The notes: generated by a model from the sequence alone, not told the origin. A stretch of 64,000 nt of DNA from CAZJYI01 sp964550025 (GCA_964550025.1 CAZJYI010000026.1:27076-91075), one strand, 5' to 3'; shown: positions 21,137 to 30,332, counted from the stretch's first letter. Translations and numbers: made by a program.

Positions 21137-23146
21137 TCAGCGGCGCGGCTTCACAAGCACTTCGGCAACTATGGGAGCCGCATCGGGTCGCATGAAGCCC
21201 AGGCGCAGGTCCCCGCCGTTGCAGCGACCGGAGAACCGGGCGTCATCCAGGTTGAAAACCGCCGTCTTCCACTTGCCCGACTGCCGCACGCGGAAGCTGG
21301 TAGCCTCTTTGAAGACACCCGCCCCATGGGGGTGTTTCGGGTTGATGCTATTGTCACCGGAATCATACAGCACAACAACGTCGGTGTTGCCCCGATCGAG
21401 ATAGGCCACCGTCACCTGGACCGCCTGCTGTTTCCCATTGCGCAACGCGGGATCTTCGAGATTGAAGTAGAAATACGTTGGCCGCCCCTGCCGCAACGCT
21501 GATTTCCAGGCAGACCGTCCCTTGATCTCGACGGGCGACATCCGCGCTTCATCGTTCGACTTCCTCGGCACCATCCGGGCGCCGTCCACGGATGCCGGCA
21601 GGGCCTTGACTTTCGGCGACCGCTTGGGGCCCCATTTGAAGTTCTCGCCTTCAAAGACGAGTTTCAGTGCGCCGGGCGTCTGGCCGGGCTCGGCGAACGT
21701 TTTCGGCGCGGACGCCATGAGCTGCCTTTTGGCGTTCCCAAAGTCGGGATCTGCCGCGAGATTCTCCCACTCGTTCGGGTCCTGCCGGACGTCGTAGAGC
21801 TCTTCGGTCCCGTCGGCATAGCGGATGAAGCGCCAGTCCCTGTTGATGACGGCGTACTCTTCCGGCTTCATGCCCGGCAGCAGGATGTCGCGGTCCTTTG
21901 CCGTTGCCGGATCCTCGAGGACCGGCACGAGCGACGTGCCGTCGCGTGCCTGTACATCCTCCACGCCACACAATTCCGTGAGCGTAGGAAACATGTCGAT
22001 CAGGCTGACGGACGCGTCGACCTTTGCGCCTTTTGCGATGCCCGGTCCGGCCCACATGAAGGGCACATTCGATGTGCGCTCCCAGAGCGTGTGTTTGCCC
22101 CAGTCGAACTTCTCGCCGTGGTGGTAGCCATGGTCGCTCCACAACACGACGATCGTGTTGCCCGCGTTCGGTCCCGACTCGATCGCGTCGAGCAGGCGGC
22201 CGAGCATGGCGTCCGCGTATGAGATGCAGGCGAGGTAGCCGTGAACCGCGTCGTCCACGGCGTCCAGGGATTCTAGCCGCTTGTGATGTGCACTGCGTCC
22301 CTCCTTTGCCCTCCTCACGGCAGGGGGAAGATCCTCGAGGTCATTGGCCTTGTAGGGCGGCAGTTCGATCTTGTTCGCATCGTAGAGATCGAAGTACTTC
22401 GCGGGGCAGTAGTTCGGGAAGTGCGGCGCGTAGAGACCAACCGCGACAAAGAGCGGCTTCTCATGCTTGCGTTTCAGAAGGTCGCAGGCCCAGTTGGTGC
22501 GAATGGTGTCGGCCATCTTCTCTTCGTTCTCGTCGAGCACCTTTCCCCACTCCATGAAGAAGCCGTTTGCCGGTTTGCGGTCGTGGTTGAAGATGCTGTT
22601 GGGATAGGGCTGCGGCAGGATGGAATCGTGGACCGTCCAGCTCTCCAGCGGCCACCCCCGCTTCTTCTGTCCGTCGTCTCGCACGAAAAGCTCGTTCCAG
22701 CCCCTCAGGTCGACGAAGCCGGCCGGGTGATGGAACAGTTTCCCGGCGCCATAAGTCGCATAGCCGCTCTCCTGAAAGGCTCTCTGCAGCGGCGTGATCC
22801 CCGGGTGATTGTGGAAGTAAACCTGCGTAGTGTAGCACCCCGTCGTGCTGGCGTGCCGGCCTGTGAATATGGCCGACCGCGAGGGCGCACAGAAGATCCC
22901 CGCCGTGTGGGCGTTGAGGAACGTCACGCCCGACCGGGCCAGTCGGTCCATGTTCGGCGTGACGGCCTGCTTGTATCCCATCGGCCCGATCCAGTCGCAC
23001 ATGTCGTCGACCGCGAAAAAGAGCACGTTCGGCCTGCCCTGCGCCCGCCCGTCCCGAGCTTGTCGAGATGCGGGAGCGGGTCGTTTCGTCTCGGCGCCGC
23101 ATGTTGCCGCGACCAGGATCGTAACGGCCAGCAGTATCATCTTCAT
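21137..23146 (-). CDS. Formylglycine-dependent sulfatase, iduronate-2-sulfatase-like, with extra C-terminal beta domain
   Basis: About 669 residues from the ATG at 23146 (a GTG lies one codon earlier); AGAGGA provides a ribosome site. A signal sequence precedes the alkaline-phosphatase-fold core, which opens with NVLFFAVDDM (metal-binding Asp pair). The CAPSRSA motif at about residue 86 is the C-x-P-S-R site modified to formylglycine. Other family blocks follow (GAGKLFHHP, LWSDHGYHHGEKFDWGKHTLW). The core resembles iduronate-2-sulfatase-type (S1_7) enzymes that remove sulfate esters from polysaccharides. After residue ~515 there is an added ~150-residue beta-rich domain (AVQVTVAYLDRG, KTAVFNLDDARF) that may bind carbohydrate. 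It lies 10 bp after the PIN toxin gene and upstream of the giant lipoprotein. Confidence 0.92.
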   Translation of the reverse strand: MKMILLAVTILVAATCGAETKRPAPASRQARDGRAQGRPNVLFFAVDDMCDWIGPMGYKQAVTPNMDRLARSGVTFLNAHTAGIFCAPSRSAIFTGRHASTTGCYTTQVYFHNHPGITPLQRAFQESGYATYGAGKLFHHPAGFVDLRGWNELFVRDDGQKKRGWPLESWTVHDSILPQPYPNSIFNHDRKPANGFFMEWGKVLDENEEKMADTIRTNWACDLLKRKHEKPLFVAVGLYAPHFPNYCPAKYFDLYDANKIELPPYKANDLEDLPPAVRRAKEGRSAHHKRLESLDAVDDAVHGYLACISYADAMLGRLLDAIESGPNAGNTIVVLWSDHGYHHGEKFDWGKHTLWERTSNVPFMWAGPGIAKGAKVDASVSLIDMFPTLTELCGVEDVQARDGTSLVPVLEDPATAKDRDILLPGMKPEEYAVINRDWRFIRYADGTEELYDVRQDPNEWENLAADPDFGNAKRQLMASAPKTFAEPGQTPGALKLVFEGENFKWGPKRSPKVKALPASVDGARMVPRKSNDEARMSPVEIKGRSAWKSALRQGRPTYFYFNLEDPALRNGKQQAVQVTVAYLDRGNTDVVVLYDSGDNSINPKHPHGAGVFKEATSFRVRQSGKWKTAVFNLDDARFSGRCNGGDLRLGFMRPDAAPIVAEVLVKPRR

Positions 23147-23158
23147 CACAGGTTCCTC

Positions 23159-23554
23159 TTACACCCACAGGCAGGGCACGTCATATTGGTTGACTAGCGA
23201 ATCCGGGGTGACTAGCTCCAGCCTGTTCTCAAGCGCCTGGCAGATCAGCAGCCGGTCGAAGGGGTCCCGATGCAGAAGAGGGAGTGTCTCAAGCCGGAAG
23301 ATGTCCGCTGCCGCAAGCACAAGTCGCTCCATCATGTGCTTGCGGGCCAACGGCAGGATGAGGCGCGAAGGCGGCTTTGGCAGGTCCAACTTGCCGATCC
23401 GATACTTGATGACGACCTCCAGCAGACTCACGTCGCTTAAGAACAGATCGTTGGCGGGGTCGGTCAACACTTCCCGCAGGTCCGCGGAAATGCACGAGCT
23501 TCCCTCGAAATGCCACAGTGCGACGCAAGTATCCAGCAGGTAGGAAGCCATCAC
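23159..23554 (-). CDS. PIN-domain toxin of a type II toxin-antitoxin pair
   Basis: 131 residues with the PIN-domain layout: LLDTCVALWHFEG with an early Asp, a mid-protein Glu in VSLLEVVIKYRIGKL, and late acidic residues in LLHRDPFDRLLICQAL. These acidic residues form the metal site of VapC-like RNases. The WHFEG and HRDPFDRLL segments are typical of the subgroup paired with Phd-type antitoxins. The start overlaps the antitoxin stop by 4 nt (ATGA), so translation is probably coupled. The sulfatase follows 10 bp downstream, so read-through transcription into it is possible. Confidence 0.9.
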   Translation of the reverse strand: MMASYLLDTCVALWHFEGSSCISADLREVLTDPANDLFLSDVSLLEVVIKYRIGKLDLPKPPSRLILPLARKHMMERLVLAAADIFRLETLPLLHRDPFDRLLICQALENRLELVTPDSLVNQYDVPCLWV

Positions 23555-23808
23555 TCCTCGCCATGGAAGAGCGCCTCGATCTCCGGGTCGGGCTCGTTGA
23601 AGTCATCCGGCACGTGGATCTTCCCCCGCGCCAATCCGAACGGCCGCCGCCCATCTTCAGTCGTCGGCAGCGGCCGGATCTCGGCAAACGGCCGATTCCG
23701 GTCACACAGCACTATCCGCTCCCCCCGCTTAACTCGCCGGGCATACTTGGACAGATGTGTCTTGGCCTCGTTGATGTTGATCATGGTCGTCTTCATGGTC
23801 TTGAACAT
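23551..23808 (-). CDS. Phd/YefM-type antitoxin
   Basis: 85 residues, with INEAKTHLSKYARRVKRGERI, the standard Phd/YefM N-terminal DNA-binding fold, followed by an acidic tail (DDFNEPDPEIEALFHGEE) that would wrap the toxin. The first ATG is at 23808; the ATG at 23796 gives the more usual MKTTMININEAK start. It overlaps the PIN toxin by 4 nt. By analogy with the family it should bind its own promoter just upstream (23809-23850) and autorepress the pair. Confidence 0.88.
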   Translation of the reverse strand: MFKTMKTTMININEAKTHLSKYARRVKRGERIVLCDRNRPFAEIRPLPTTEDGRRPFGLARGKIHVPDDFNEPDPEIEALFHGEE

Positions 23809-23920
23809 AGTCTAGTTGCGCCCCGAAGTCAACACCTACGTGCACACCTACATGCAGCGGCCCATTGTCTCCCCGATGGTTCCCTGTCGCGGGGACAGCC
23901 CCCTGCGCGTCGTGGCAACA

Positions 23921-25156
23921 CTATCGCCACTTGTGCCAGTTGCGGTCCGCGGCCTCAAAATCCTGCTTCAGCTCGCGACGTATCTTTGCGAGCTCGGCCT
24001 GGGGTGTCACCTTCGGAGCCTTCTTTGCCTTCTTGGTTTTCGCGGTCTTGGCCTTCGCGGGACTCTTGGCTTTCTTCGCCTTCTTGACTTTGGCGATATC
24101 CGCGGTGGAGACCGCGGCCTTGCCGGCCCAGATCTGATCGGAGGTCCCTACGCAGACTTTGACGCCGCCGCAGCCCAGGTCACATGTGTAGTGCCGCCTT
24201 CCCATCGTGGCCCATTTCCTCTTGCCCGGACTGACCTTCGTCAGCAACCTGGCGAGTCCACGACGTGGGGTGCCGCGATACATCTGGGCGTGAACTCGCT
24301 CGCTCTTGATGCGATGGAGTTTTGGATTCATCGCGGAGGTGACCTTGTCGCGTGCATTCCAGAAGGCATTGAAGTCGGACTTGTTCGCCTTCTCCAGTTT
24401 GTTGAGCCATGTGAGGTCCTTGACGATGGTCCCGTCAGTCTTTAGCCAGCGCATCCCGCGAAATCCGATATCCACGGCCCGGCCGTAGTTGTGAAAGCTC
24501 TCCCCGGGGCGGCCCACCACCGCACGCGGGTTGTTCTTGATCAACCTCGCGCGGAGTTTCGCCTGTTCTTCGAACGTGCGTCCGAATCCCGATCGCCGCG
24601 CAACCCACAAGACAATCCCATGCGTTTGGCTCATGCGCTTGATCAGAGTGTGAACGCGCCCGCAGAAGGTTCGGTTCAGTCGTTTGCCGGGCTTGACCTG
24701 GGCCACGCTTGCTGCCACGGCCGTCGCCAGGCGCGCCGGAGTATCCGACAGATAGACCGTCTTGGTGTTCTTGAGGATCCTCATATGCTTGTGAGTGTTC
24801 GGAAGGGCCTCAGTGAGCTTTCTCAAGGTCACACTGTTGGGCCATACTTCGTACGCATCGTCCTTCTTCTGCTTCGGAGCAAGTCCCTTGCTGGCCCGGT
24901 AAGCGTCGGTCTTCTTGATGCTCTTTGGCCAGAACCGGCCCTTCTCCGGTTTCGGGACGATGCCGTTGGCAACCTGGAAGTCGTATATTGCGGATGTCGT
25001 GGCATCGTCGCAGATGCCCGGGCGATAGGTCCGCAGATAGGGTGAGCCGGTTCCCTTCTTCCTGATCACCCGCAGCATCATCTGCACGAGAGCGACATCA
25101 TGAACCTTGTTGTCGCAGAGAGCCGCACCTACTTTGCCGGTTAGTTTGATGGTCAT
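23921..25156 (-). CDS. M15-type (D-Ala-D-Ala carboxypeptidase/VanY-like) peptidase with N-terminal peptidoglycan-binding-like domain
   Basis: 411 residues. Residues ~1-70 resemble a peptidoglycan-binding module (VQMMLRVIRKKGTG ... ICDDATTSAIYDFQVANGI). The catalytic domain has SFHNYGRAVDIGF, the S-x-H-x(6)-D zinc motif of M15 peptidases, with His222 and Asp229, and a later ERVHAQ that could give the third ligand. The C-terminus (about 340-385) is a Lys/Ala-rich tail (AKVKKAKKAKSPAKAKTAK). No signal peptide is evident, so export would need a holin, another route or lysis. It might be a phage-derived endolysin, but no other phage genes are nearby. Confidence 0.8.
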   Translation of the reverse strand: MTIKLTGKVGAALCDNKVHDVALVQMMLRVIRKKGTGSPYLRTYRPGICDDATTSAIYDFQVANGIVPKPEKGRFWPKSIKKTDAYRASKGLAPKQKKDDAYEVWPNSVTLRKLTEALPNTHKHMRILKNTKTVYLSDTPARLATAVAASVAQVKPGKRLNRTFCGRVHTLIKRMSQTHGIVLWVARRSGFGRTFEEQAKLRARLIKNNPRAVVGRPGESFHNYGRAVDIGFRGMRWLKTDGTIVKDLTWLNKLEKANKSDFNAFWNARDKVTSAMNPKLHRIKSERVHAQMYRGTPRRGLARLLTKVSPGKRKWATMGRRHYTCDLGCGGVKVCVGTSDQIWAGKAAVSTADIAKVKKAKKAKSPAKAKTAKTKKAKKAPKVTPQAELAKIRRELKQDFEAADRNWHKWR

Positions 25157-25219
25157 CGCAGCCTCCCGATTCGAACATCAGTTTTCCGACTCGATCATAC
25201 GAGAACGGCGGCCCCGTGG

Positions 25220-27334
25220 TCAAGAATTGGGATGCCGAGGGGCGGCTCGGACGGTGTCTCGTGTTGTGCGGTACGGCTTGCCGGTGAGGTACAGATCGAG
25301 GCGCGAGCGCATCTCGACGGCGGATTGGAGTTGGCCCTGTTCCAGCGCCATCGTCTCCGCCCTCATCGCCGTGCGAGCGGCGTCCTCGAAGCGGCCGGCT
25401 TCGGCGAGGGCCGCGGCGAGGGTGTCGGTGAGGGACGGAAGCGTGGACCGTGCCGTCTTGCGAATGCGCTCGTCCGGCGAGCGTTCGAGCTGTAGCCGCG
25501 CGCTCCGCTCCGCGAAGCGGGCCAGCCGCACTGCTTGCAGCGGATTGCGGGCCTGTTCGGAGGGGTGCGTCGCGTAGATCCACGCCAGGCTCTGCAATGC
25601 CGGGATGTTCAGAGGATGCAGGGCAGGCAGACATTCGACGGCAAGACGGTAATTCTCAACCGCCTCGCCGATGTCGCCCGCCTTTTCCGACGCCTGCCCG
25701 GCATGAAAATGCCGGAAGGCTTCCCGTTGGCTGTCCGGCGTCATCTTGCGGGGGGCGGCAGGCTGCGGATCGCCGCTGTCCTTGTGGCGGGTGCCCCGCG
25801 CGAGCGTGCCGGTGTAGGTGGTGTTCTGCGCTTCCGTTTCGGCGAGAACCCTTGCGAGCTCTCCGTGTCCGATGGCGACAGGCTTCGCGGCGAGCTCAGG
25901 TCTGTTGAAGTTGTCGAGACAGGCGGTATAGAACTCCGGGTTGCGTTGGGGGAGCACCAGTGGCTTGTGGGCTCTTCCGTCGCGGTCGACGTAGCTGAAG
26001 TAGATCCTGCCGAACAGGCCGTTGTCTCGCTTGCTGGCGAAGGCCAGCCAGCGGCCGTTCGTGGACCAGGAGTGCCACGAGTCGCTGTAGTTGCTGTTCA
26101 CATCGAGCGCCCTGTACTGCCCGCTCTCAAGGTCCACGATATAGAGATCGCTGCTCTCCTGGAAAACCGGGAAGCAGCCGTAGTCGGACATGCAGCAAAC
26201 GAGAAAGCGGCCGTCGGGAGAGACTCTCGGTTCGCTGATGCTCAGACCCGTCTGTGCCGCGGCAAGCACCGTTTCCAACTCGCCCCATTCCCCGGTGGTC
26301 GCATCGTAGGCAATGCGCACGAGGTCATAGCGAACATCGCGGTAGCGCGTCGGCACTCCCGCATCCTTCTTCGTGTCGGCCGGCCACAACTTCTCCGCGC
26401 TGCAGAGATAGAGGGTCTTCCCGTCCGGCGACCAGCTCGGAAAGGTCTCCAGTCGGGTGGGGTCCGAGATGGCGGGATGGCTGGTGACTTCGTTCGAGTC
26501 GGCGAGATAGAGGCAGACGTCCGATGCGACATCCAGCACGTCCCGGGAGTTTCCCGTTGTATGATGGAACTGGATGACCTTGATCGCGGCGAACGCGGCA
26601 AGCCGTCCGCTCGGATGCCACGACGTGTAGGACGCCGGCGAGGTGTTGAAACGGTTACGTGTGTTCACCTTTCGCGCCGTTCCATTATCCACCACGACCA
26701 TCGACGGACCACCTTTGTGACTGCGAATCTGAAGGCACATCTTGTCCGGGTTCCCGTTCACGAACGAGTGGCAATTGGCACAGCGTTGAGAACCCGGCCC
26801 GCTGATGAGTACCGGCGATTCGCGGTAGCTGCTCACGTCCCGCTGGTATGTTCCCATCCGCGTGTAGATGGTGTGCACGGGTCGGAGCCGACGATACAAA
26901 ACGTATGGATCGATGTCTTCGGGCGCAATCCGGTTTGTTACCGTGTTGAAGTGTCGCCATGCGCCGTCCCGGTCTTCCGCGTAGACGTCAAAGCGCAGCG
27001 GCTTGCCGCGATTCAGATCCAGAAGCGCCGCCCATTGCCGCCGCGGCATGACCACCTTCGGCGTTCGGCTGGAGACGGTGAACCCTTCTCCCGACTCCGA
27101 TCGTACGACGACGCGATACGCCGTGCCGGTTTCCCTGACGGTGAAGTTCAGCGGCGCAATGTTCGGCGGCACCGTGCAGTCCGCGTAGTCCGGGCTCAAC
27201 CGCGCGGGACGGCCCGCTTCAACGGTGTGCGGCGGAATCCGCGCCCCGCGGCGGACACATCCCCCCGCGAACAGCGTCGCCGTGACCGCGGCGCTGAGCA
27301 CGACGGAGATCGCGCTCATGCGGGTCCCCATCAT
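25220..27334 (-). CDS. Lipoprotein with CxxCH haem motif, PD40/TolB-like propeller and TPR tail
   Basis: 704 residues from the ATG at 27334, which overlaps the upstream stop by 4 nt (ATGA); longer starts run inside the upstream gene and are unlikely. The lipobox ends at Cys26 (LFAGGC). CANCH at residues 185-189 is a c-type haem attachment site, embedded in a region otherwise like PD40 proteins. Blades with WSPDGKTLYLCSAEKLW, SPDGRFLVCC and WSTNGRWLAFASKRDNGLFG show a TolB-like propeller. Residues ~530-700 are TPR-like helices. Proteins of this type (often annotated cytochrome c biosynthesis or PD40) occur next to DUF6057 membrane proteins, as here. Role unknown. Confidence 0.82.
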   Translation of the reverse strand: MMGTRMSAISVVLSAAVTATLFAGGCVRRGARIPPHTVEAGRPARLSPDYADCTVPPNIAPLNFTVRETGTAYRVVVRSESGEGFTVSSRTPKVVMPRRQWAALLDLNRGKPLRFDVYAEDRDGAWRHFNTVTNRIAPEDIDPYVLYRRLRPVHTIYTRMGTYQRDVSSYRESPVLISGPGSQRCANCHSFVNGNPDKMCLQIRSHKGGPSMVVVDNGTARKVNTRNRFNTSPASYTSWHPSGRLAAFAAIKVIQFHHTTGNSRDVLDVASDVCLYLADSNEVTSHPAISDPTRLETFPSWSPDGKTLYLCSAEKLWPADTKKDAGVPTRYRDVRYDLVRIAYDATTGEWGELETVLAAAQTGLSISEPRVSPDGRFLVCCMSDYGCFPVFQESSDLYIVDLESGQYRALDVNSNYSDSWHSWSTNGRWLAFASKRDNGLFGRIYFSYVDRDGRAHKPLVLPQRNPEFYTACLDNFNRPELAAKPVAIGHGELARVLAETEAQNTTYTGTLARGTRHKDSGDPQPAAPRKMTPDSQREAFRHFHAGQASEKAGDIGEAVENYRLAVECLPALHPLNIPALQSLAWIYATHPSEQARNPLQAVRLARFAERSARLQLERSPDERIRKTARSTLPSLTDTLAAALAEAGRFEDAARTAMRAETMALEQGQLQSAVEMRSRLDLYLTGKPYRTTRDTVRAAPRHPNS

Positions 27335-29070
27335 CGCTCGCCCTCCCGGCGCCCCGCGAAGAAGTAGCTGGAGTAGCTGCCGGGGAAGCGCGAGGCCAGC
27401 GTGTTCGACAGGCGCGCCCCCGTTCCGCCGCTTTCCGACAGCGCCCGGGCCGTGCCGCGGATGACCTCGGCCGCGTGCCGGGGGATGGTCGATCCGCTCA
27501 ATACCAGTTGACCCCCGAACCGCCGCTGGTGGAGCAGAAGCGCCTCGGCATGGTGCTGCGGAATGACCGGGTAGACCGACTTCCGCAGGCGCCCGAACGT
27601 GCAGGCCACTTTTGACGGCTGCCGCGTCAGGAGGTAGTGCGCCAGCAGGTACTCCCGGGCCATGCGGTTTTCCGGGTTCCTGGCGAGCAGCGCCAGGAGC
27701 ATCGTCTCTCTCAGGCCCTTTGTCTTGCTCGTCACGACCCTGTCGGTCACGGGCATCACCGACCGGAGATGCCGGATCCGCGGGTTCGACGAGAGGTCGG
27801 GATCGCGGTCGAGTTGCTGCAGCGTGTCCGCCGCCCAGCCCCCGTGGACGATGTCCCTGCACAGCGCCCCCAGGAAGATCCTGGCGGCCCCGGGCCTGTC
27901 TTTCACGATGGAGATGGTCGCGAGCCGGCGCAGTGTCCCGGGCCGTTCGCCGTTTATCTCCAGCGCTTCAAGAGCGACGTGTTCCGCCTCGTTGACACAG
28001 CCCAGGTCGAGAAGGATTTCACACGCGCCTTTGAAGGATACCGCTGCGGCTCCCACCTCCAGGAGGGATGCCGGGGATTGGTGGTAGGAGAACATCCTGT
28101 CTCCGAGCCGCCCCGTCTCGTACAGGGCCCTGTTGATATCCATCATCACCGAGTTCGGATACGCCCGTGACGGATGGCGCCCGACCTCGGCCAGGAGCGC
28201 TTCCCAGTTTCCCGTTCGCGCCAGCGAGTTGACTTTGAGCACGCGGCGGGCGTCCCTGTCGAGTGTGCACAGCGCGACCAGGACGCCGGCGATTGCGATC
28301 GCGGGTCCGGCCAGGAGTGCCTTCCGCCCGCCGTTGCGACGCCGCGGCTTGCTGCCTGTGCGGTGTCTGACCGCGACCTCGCACAGAGCGCACAGGCCCG
28401 CGAAGAGGAAGACAGCCATTCCCGCGACATAGTAGAGCAGGGCTGAAGCCGCGACGAAAACAAGCCCGCGTGCAAGGACCCGTCGTCGCCGGTGCATGGC
28501 GAGAACCCAGGCGGTCGCGAACACCAGGCCGGCAACCAGCGAGACGTGGTGGCTGAGGCGGAAGGTGTACCGGTTCCACGTTGCAAGCAGCAGCAGTGGT
28601 GGAACGAACCGCAGGTAGAAGTCCGCCCCGCCGCGGACGGCTCTCTCCAGCCGGCCCGCCGCCAGGAAGGCGATCCACGCGATGAGTGTCAGAATCACCG
28701 GGCCGCCGTGCCGATAGTAGAAGAACTGAGAGCAACAGGCGGCAACATACTCGCTCAATCCCCCGGGGCGCACCACGAATTCTCTGAAGAAGCACATTCC
28801 TTTCAGAAAGAGCGGAAAATCAACTGTCCGGCCGGCGGGCGTGGCCAGTGCGTTCGCGAAGTAGAGTATGCGGGGTTCGAGGCAGCACAGAACGAAAGCG
28901 TAGAACAAGCCAAAGAACACGCAGGTACCGCACAAAGAAGCAGCCGTCCCCGTCAGCTTGCGGGCGATCGCACTCTGCCGTTGTTCACTGCCACCAGACA
29001 CGCGTCTCTGCCCCCCCCATGCCGTCTGCACGCCAGAACCAGATGATCCTAGCCACGCTTCCGATATCAA
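27331..29070 (-). CDS. DUF6057-like polytopic membrane protein
   Basis: 579 residues. The N-terminal half has about seven hydrophobic spans (starting LCGTCVFFGLFYAFVLCCLEP). The C-terminal half is soluble and helical (NSLARTGNWEALLAEVGRHPSRAYPNSVMMDINRAL ...), like a TPR region. This resembles DUF6057 proteins known mainly from Bacteroidota. Its stop overlaps the start of the CxxCH/PD40 lipoprotein by 4 nt, so the two are almost surely made together. The first ~30 residues are Gly/Ser/Gln-rich, and a later GTG near 29004 may be the true start. Confidence 0.72.
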   Translation of the reverse strand: MISEAWLGSSGSGVQTAWGGQRRVSGGSEQRQSAIARKLTGTAASLCGTCVFFGLFYAFVLCCLEPRILYFANALATPAGRTVDFPLFLKGMCFFREFVVRPGGLSEYVAACCSQFFYYRHGGPVILTLIAWIAFLAAGRLERAVRGGADFYLRFVPPLLLLATWNRYTFRLSHHVSLVAGLVFATAWVLAMHRRRRVLARGLVFVAASALLYYVAGMAVFLFAGLCALCEVAVRHRTGSKPRRRNGGRKALLAGPAIAIAGVLVALCTLDRDARRVLKVNSLARTGNWEALLAEVGRHPSRAYPNSVMMDINRALYETGRLGDRMFSYHQSPASLLEVGAAAVSFKGACEILLDLGCVNEAEHVALEALEINGERPGTLRRLATISIVKDRPGAARIFLGALCRDIVHGGWAADTLQQLDRDPDLSSNPRIRHLRSVMPVTDRVVTSKTKGLRETMLLALLARNPENRMAREYLLAHYLLTRQPSKVACTFGRLRKSVYPVIPQHHAEALLLHQRRFGGQLVLSGSTIPRHAAEVIRGTARALSESGGTGARLSNTLASRFPGSYSSYFFAGRREGER

Positions 29071-29339
29071 GCAAGCGCCATTGGCAAGTGAGGGAGGATG
29101 CGAATTGCTCTGGAATCCCCACTTGTCACATGGTCTCTCCCGCTACGGGCCGTTCTGCCCCTCACAACAGGCGCAGAAACCAACCACGCGTGGACATGCA
29201 TGGTTCTTTACAGACACGTTCGCAAGGGGTAAGAAGAGGGTGATCCGGCCCTGCGCCATCCAAAGTTGCGCCGGCAACGGCTCAGGTGATAGGTGGATGC
29301 AGTCTGCCTAATAAGACTGTTGGCTTTGGCAAACAGAAC

Positions 29340-29678
29340 ATGAACTACCTGATCTACATCGTGTTGTTCCTGGGCCTTCTCGGACTTGCTATTGTCTCGT
29401 GGTTTCGCATCGCGGGACTTCGCAGTGCAGCAGTCAAAGGCTTCCTCGCTGCTCTTGTCGGAGCCGTTCTCGTCAGCGGAGATTTCCTCCTGGGGGGAAA
29501 GTTTCTCCAACACGAAACCTCGCAAGAGCATTTCGTTCTCCCCGATGTTCTCGCTCTTCTTGCGTGTTTCGCTGCTGGAGCAATCGGCGGAGCCATGCTT
29601 TGCTTTGTCAAGCGGAAGGACGGAAGCCAACAAGCCATCGGAGGCGATTCAGTAAAGGCCGCGGACGGCCTTGACTGA
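29340..29678 (+). CDS. Small membrane protein, unknown
   Basis: 112 residues from the ATG at 29340 (MNYLIYIVLFLGLLG). Three hydrophobic segments are evident (residues ~2-22, ~30-50, ~68-88), and the tail is charged (CFVKRKDGSQQ). No family was recognised. It is the first of four small plus-strand frames in an AT-richer island, unlike the surrounding minus-strand genes. The 270 bp upstream (29071-29339) show no gene or clear RNA. Confidence 0.5.
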   Translation: MNYLIYIVLFLGLLGLAIVSWFRIAGLRSAAVKGFLAALVGAVLVSGDFLLGGKFLQHETSQEHFVLPDVLALLACFAAGAIGGAMLCFVKRKDGSQQAIGGDSVKAADGLD

Positions 29679-29709
29679 ACGCCTCAACGGTCGCGTTCGG
29701 TCATGCAGA

Positions 29710-30114
29710 ATGAATAGAAGAGAACTACTTGCCAGCCCGATCCGAGTCGCGATCCTATCGTTGATCGGGCTCGCCCAGTTCATGTTGGTCATGTTCGGGT
29801 GCGTCTACATCTGCGACCATTTCCGAGACGCCTATCCGTTTGTCAGGCACCTTCGCGGGGCCGCCCCACTCATTGGATTCCTGACCCTGATCTATCCCGT
29901 TTACATCCTCATGGCAATGCGACTGCCTGAGCAGCGCCAACGTCGTGCTTGGCTGACAGTAGACTGTCCTGTCTGCGGGACGAGAACCAACTCCCCAAGG
30001 ATGCCAAAGAACTGGCGACAGTTCATGTGGGGAGGGTGGACCTGTCGGAAGTGCGGCTGTGAGATCGACGCACAGGGCAAACAGATCAACGAAGAAACCG
30101 AACCAGAGAATTAA
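29710..30114 (+). CDS. Small membrane protein with C-terminal zinc ribbon
   Basis: 134 residues from the ATG at 29710. Two hydrophobic helices (IRVAILSLIGLAQFMLVMFG and a second near residues 50-70) are followed by a zinc ribbon made of CPVCG and CRKCG pairs about 28 residues apart. The C-terminus is acidic. The 31-bp gap from the previous gene contains an imperfect palindrome (GACTGAACG ... CGTTCGGTC). Function unknown; the gene looks genuine because the cysteine pairs are intact. Confidence 0.6.
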   Translation: MNRRELLASPIRVAILSLIGLAQFMLVMFGCVYICDHFRDAYPFVRHLRGAAPLIGFLTLIYPVYILMAMRLPEQRQRRAWLTVDCPVCGTRTNSPRMPKNWRQFMWGGWTCRKCGCEIDAQGKQINEETEPEN

Positions 30115-30182
30115 CCCGTACCCAGTAAGGCCGCGCGATGCGCGTCGTCTCCGGTCTGAAGAGTACGACGCTGCAACAACAA

Positions 30183-30332
30183 ATGAAGACCGTCGTCATC
30201 ACAGTCCTGTCGCTCGCGCTGTTCCTCGCGTCGTGCGCAACGCGCAAACCACCCAGGCGGTCCGACATAACCACAACAACAGCCCGGCAAACAGCGTCGC
30301 AGTCGAGCCCAAAGGCAGTAGGTCTCAGGTGA
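30183..30332 (+). CDS. Very small putative lipoprotein
   Basis: 49 residues (MKTVVITVLSLALFLASCAT...). It has a textbook lipoprotein signal with lipobox LASC, then a short Ser/Thr/Gln-rich mature peptide. An in-frame ATG at 30138 would lengthen the N-terminus ahead of the signal and is less likely. Its stop overlaps the next frame's GTG (GTGA). Small entericidin-like lipoproteins are often missed; this one is supported by its signal peptide only. Confidence 0.45.
   Translation: MKTVVITVLSLALFLASCATRKPPRRSDITTTTARQTASQSSPKAVGLR

Noticed and set aside
25535..27367. A ~610-codon plus-strand frame opposite the PD40 lipoprotein gene
   Set aside because: Antisense shadow; the minus strand has lipobox, CxxCH and propeller motifs.
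27334..27862. Longer start for the PD40/CxxCH lipoprotein
   Set aside because: The extra 176 codons overlap the coding end of the DUF6057 gene and would bury the lipoprotein signal.
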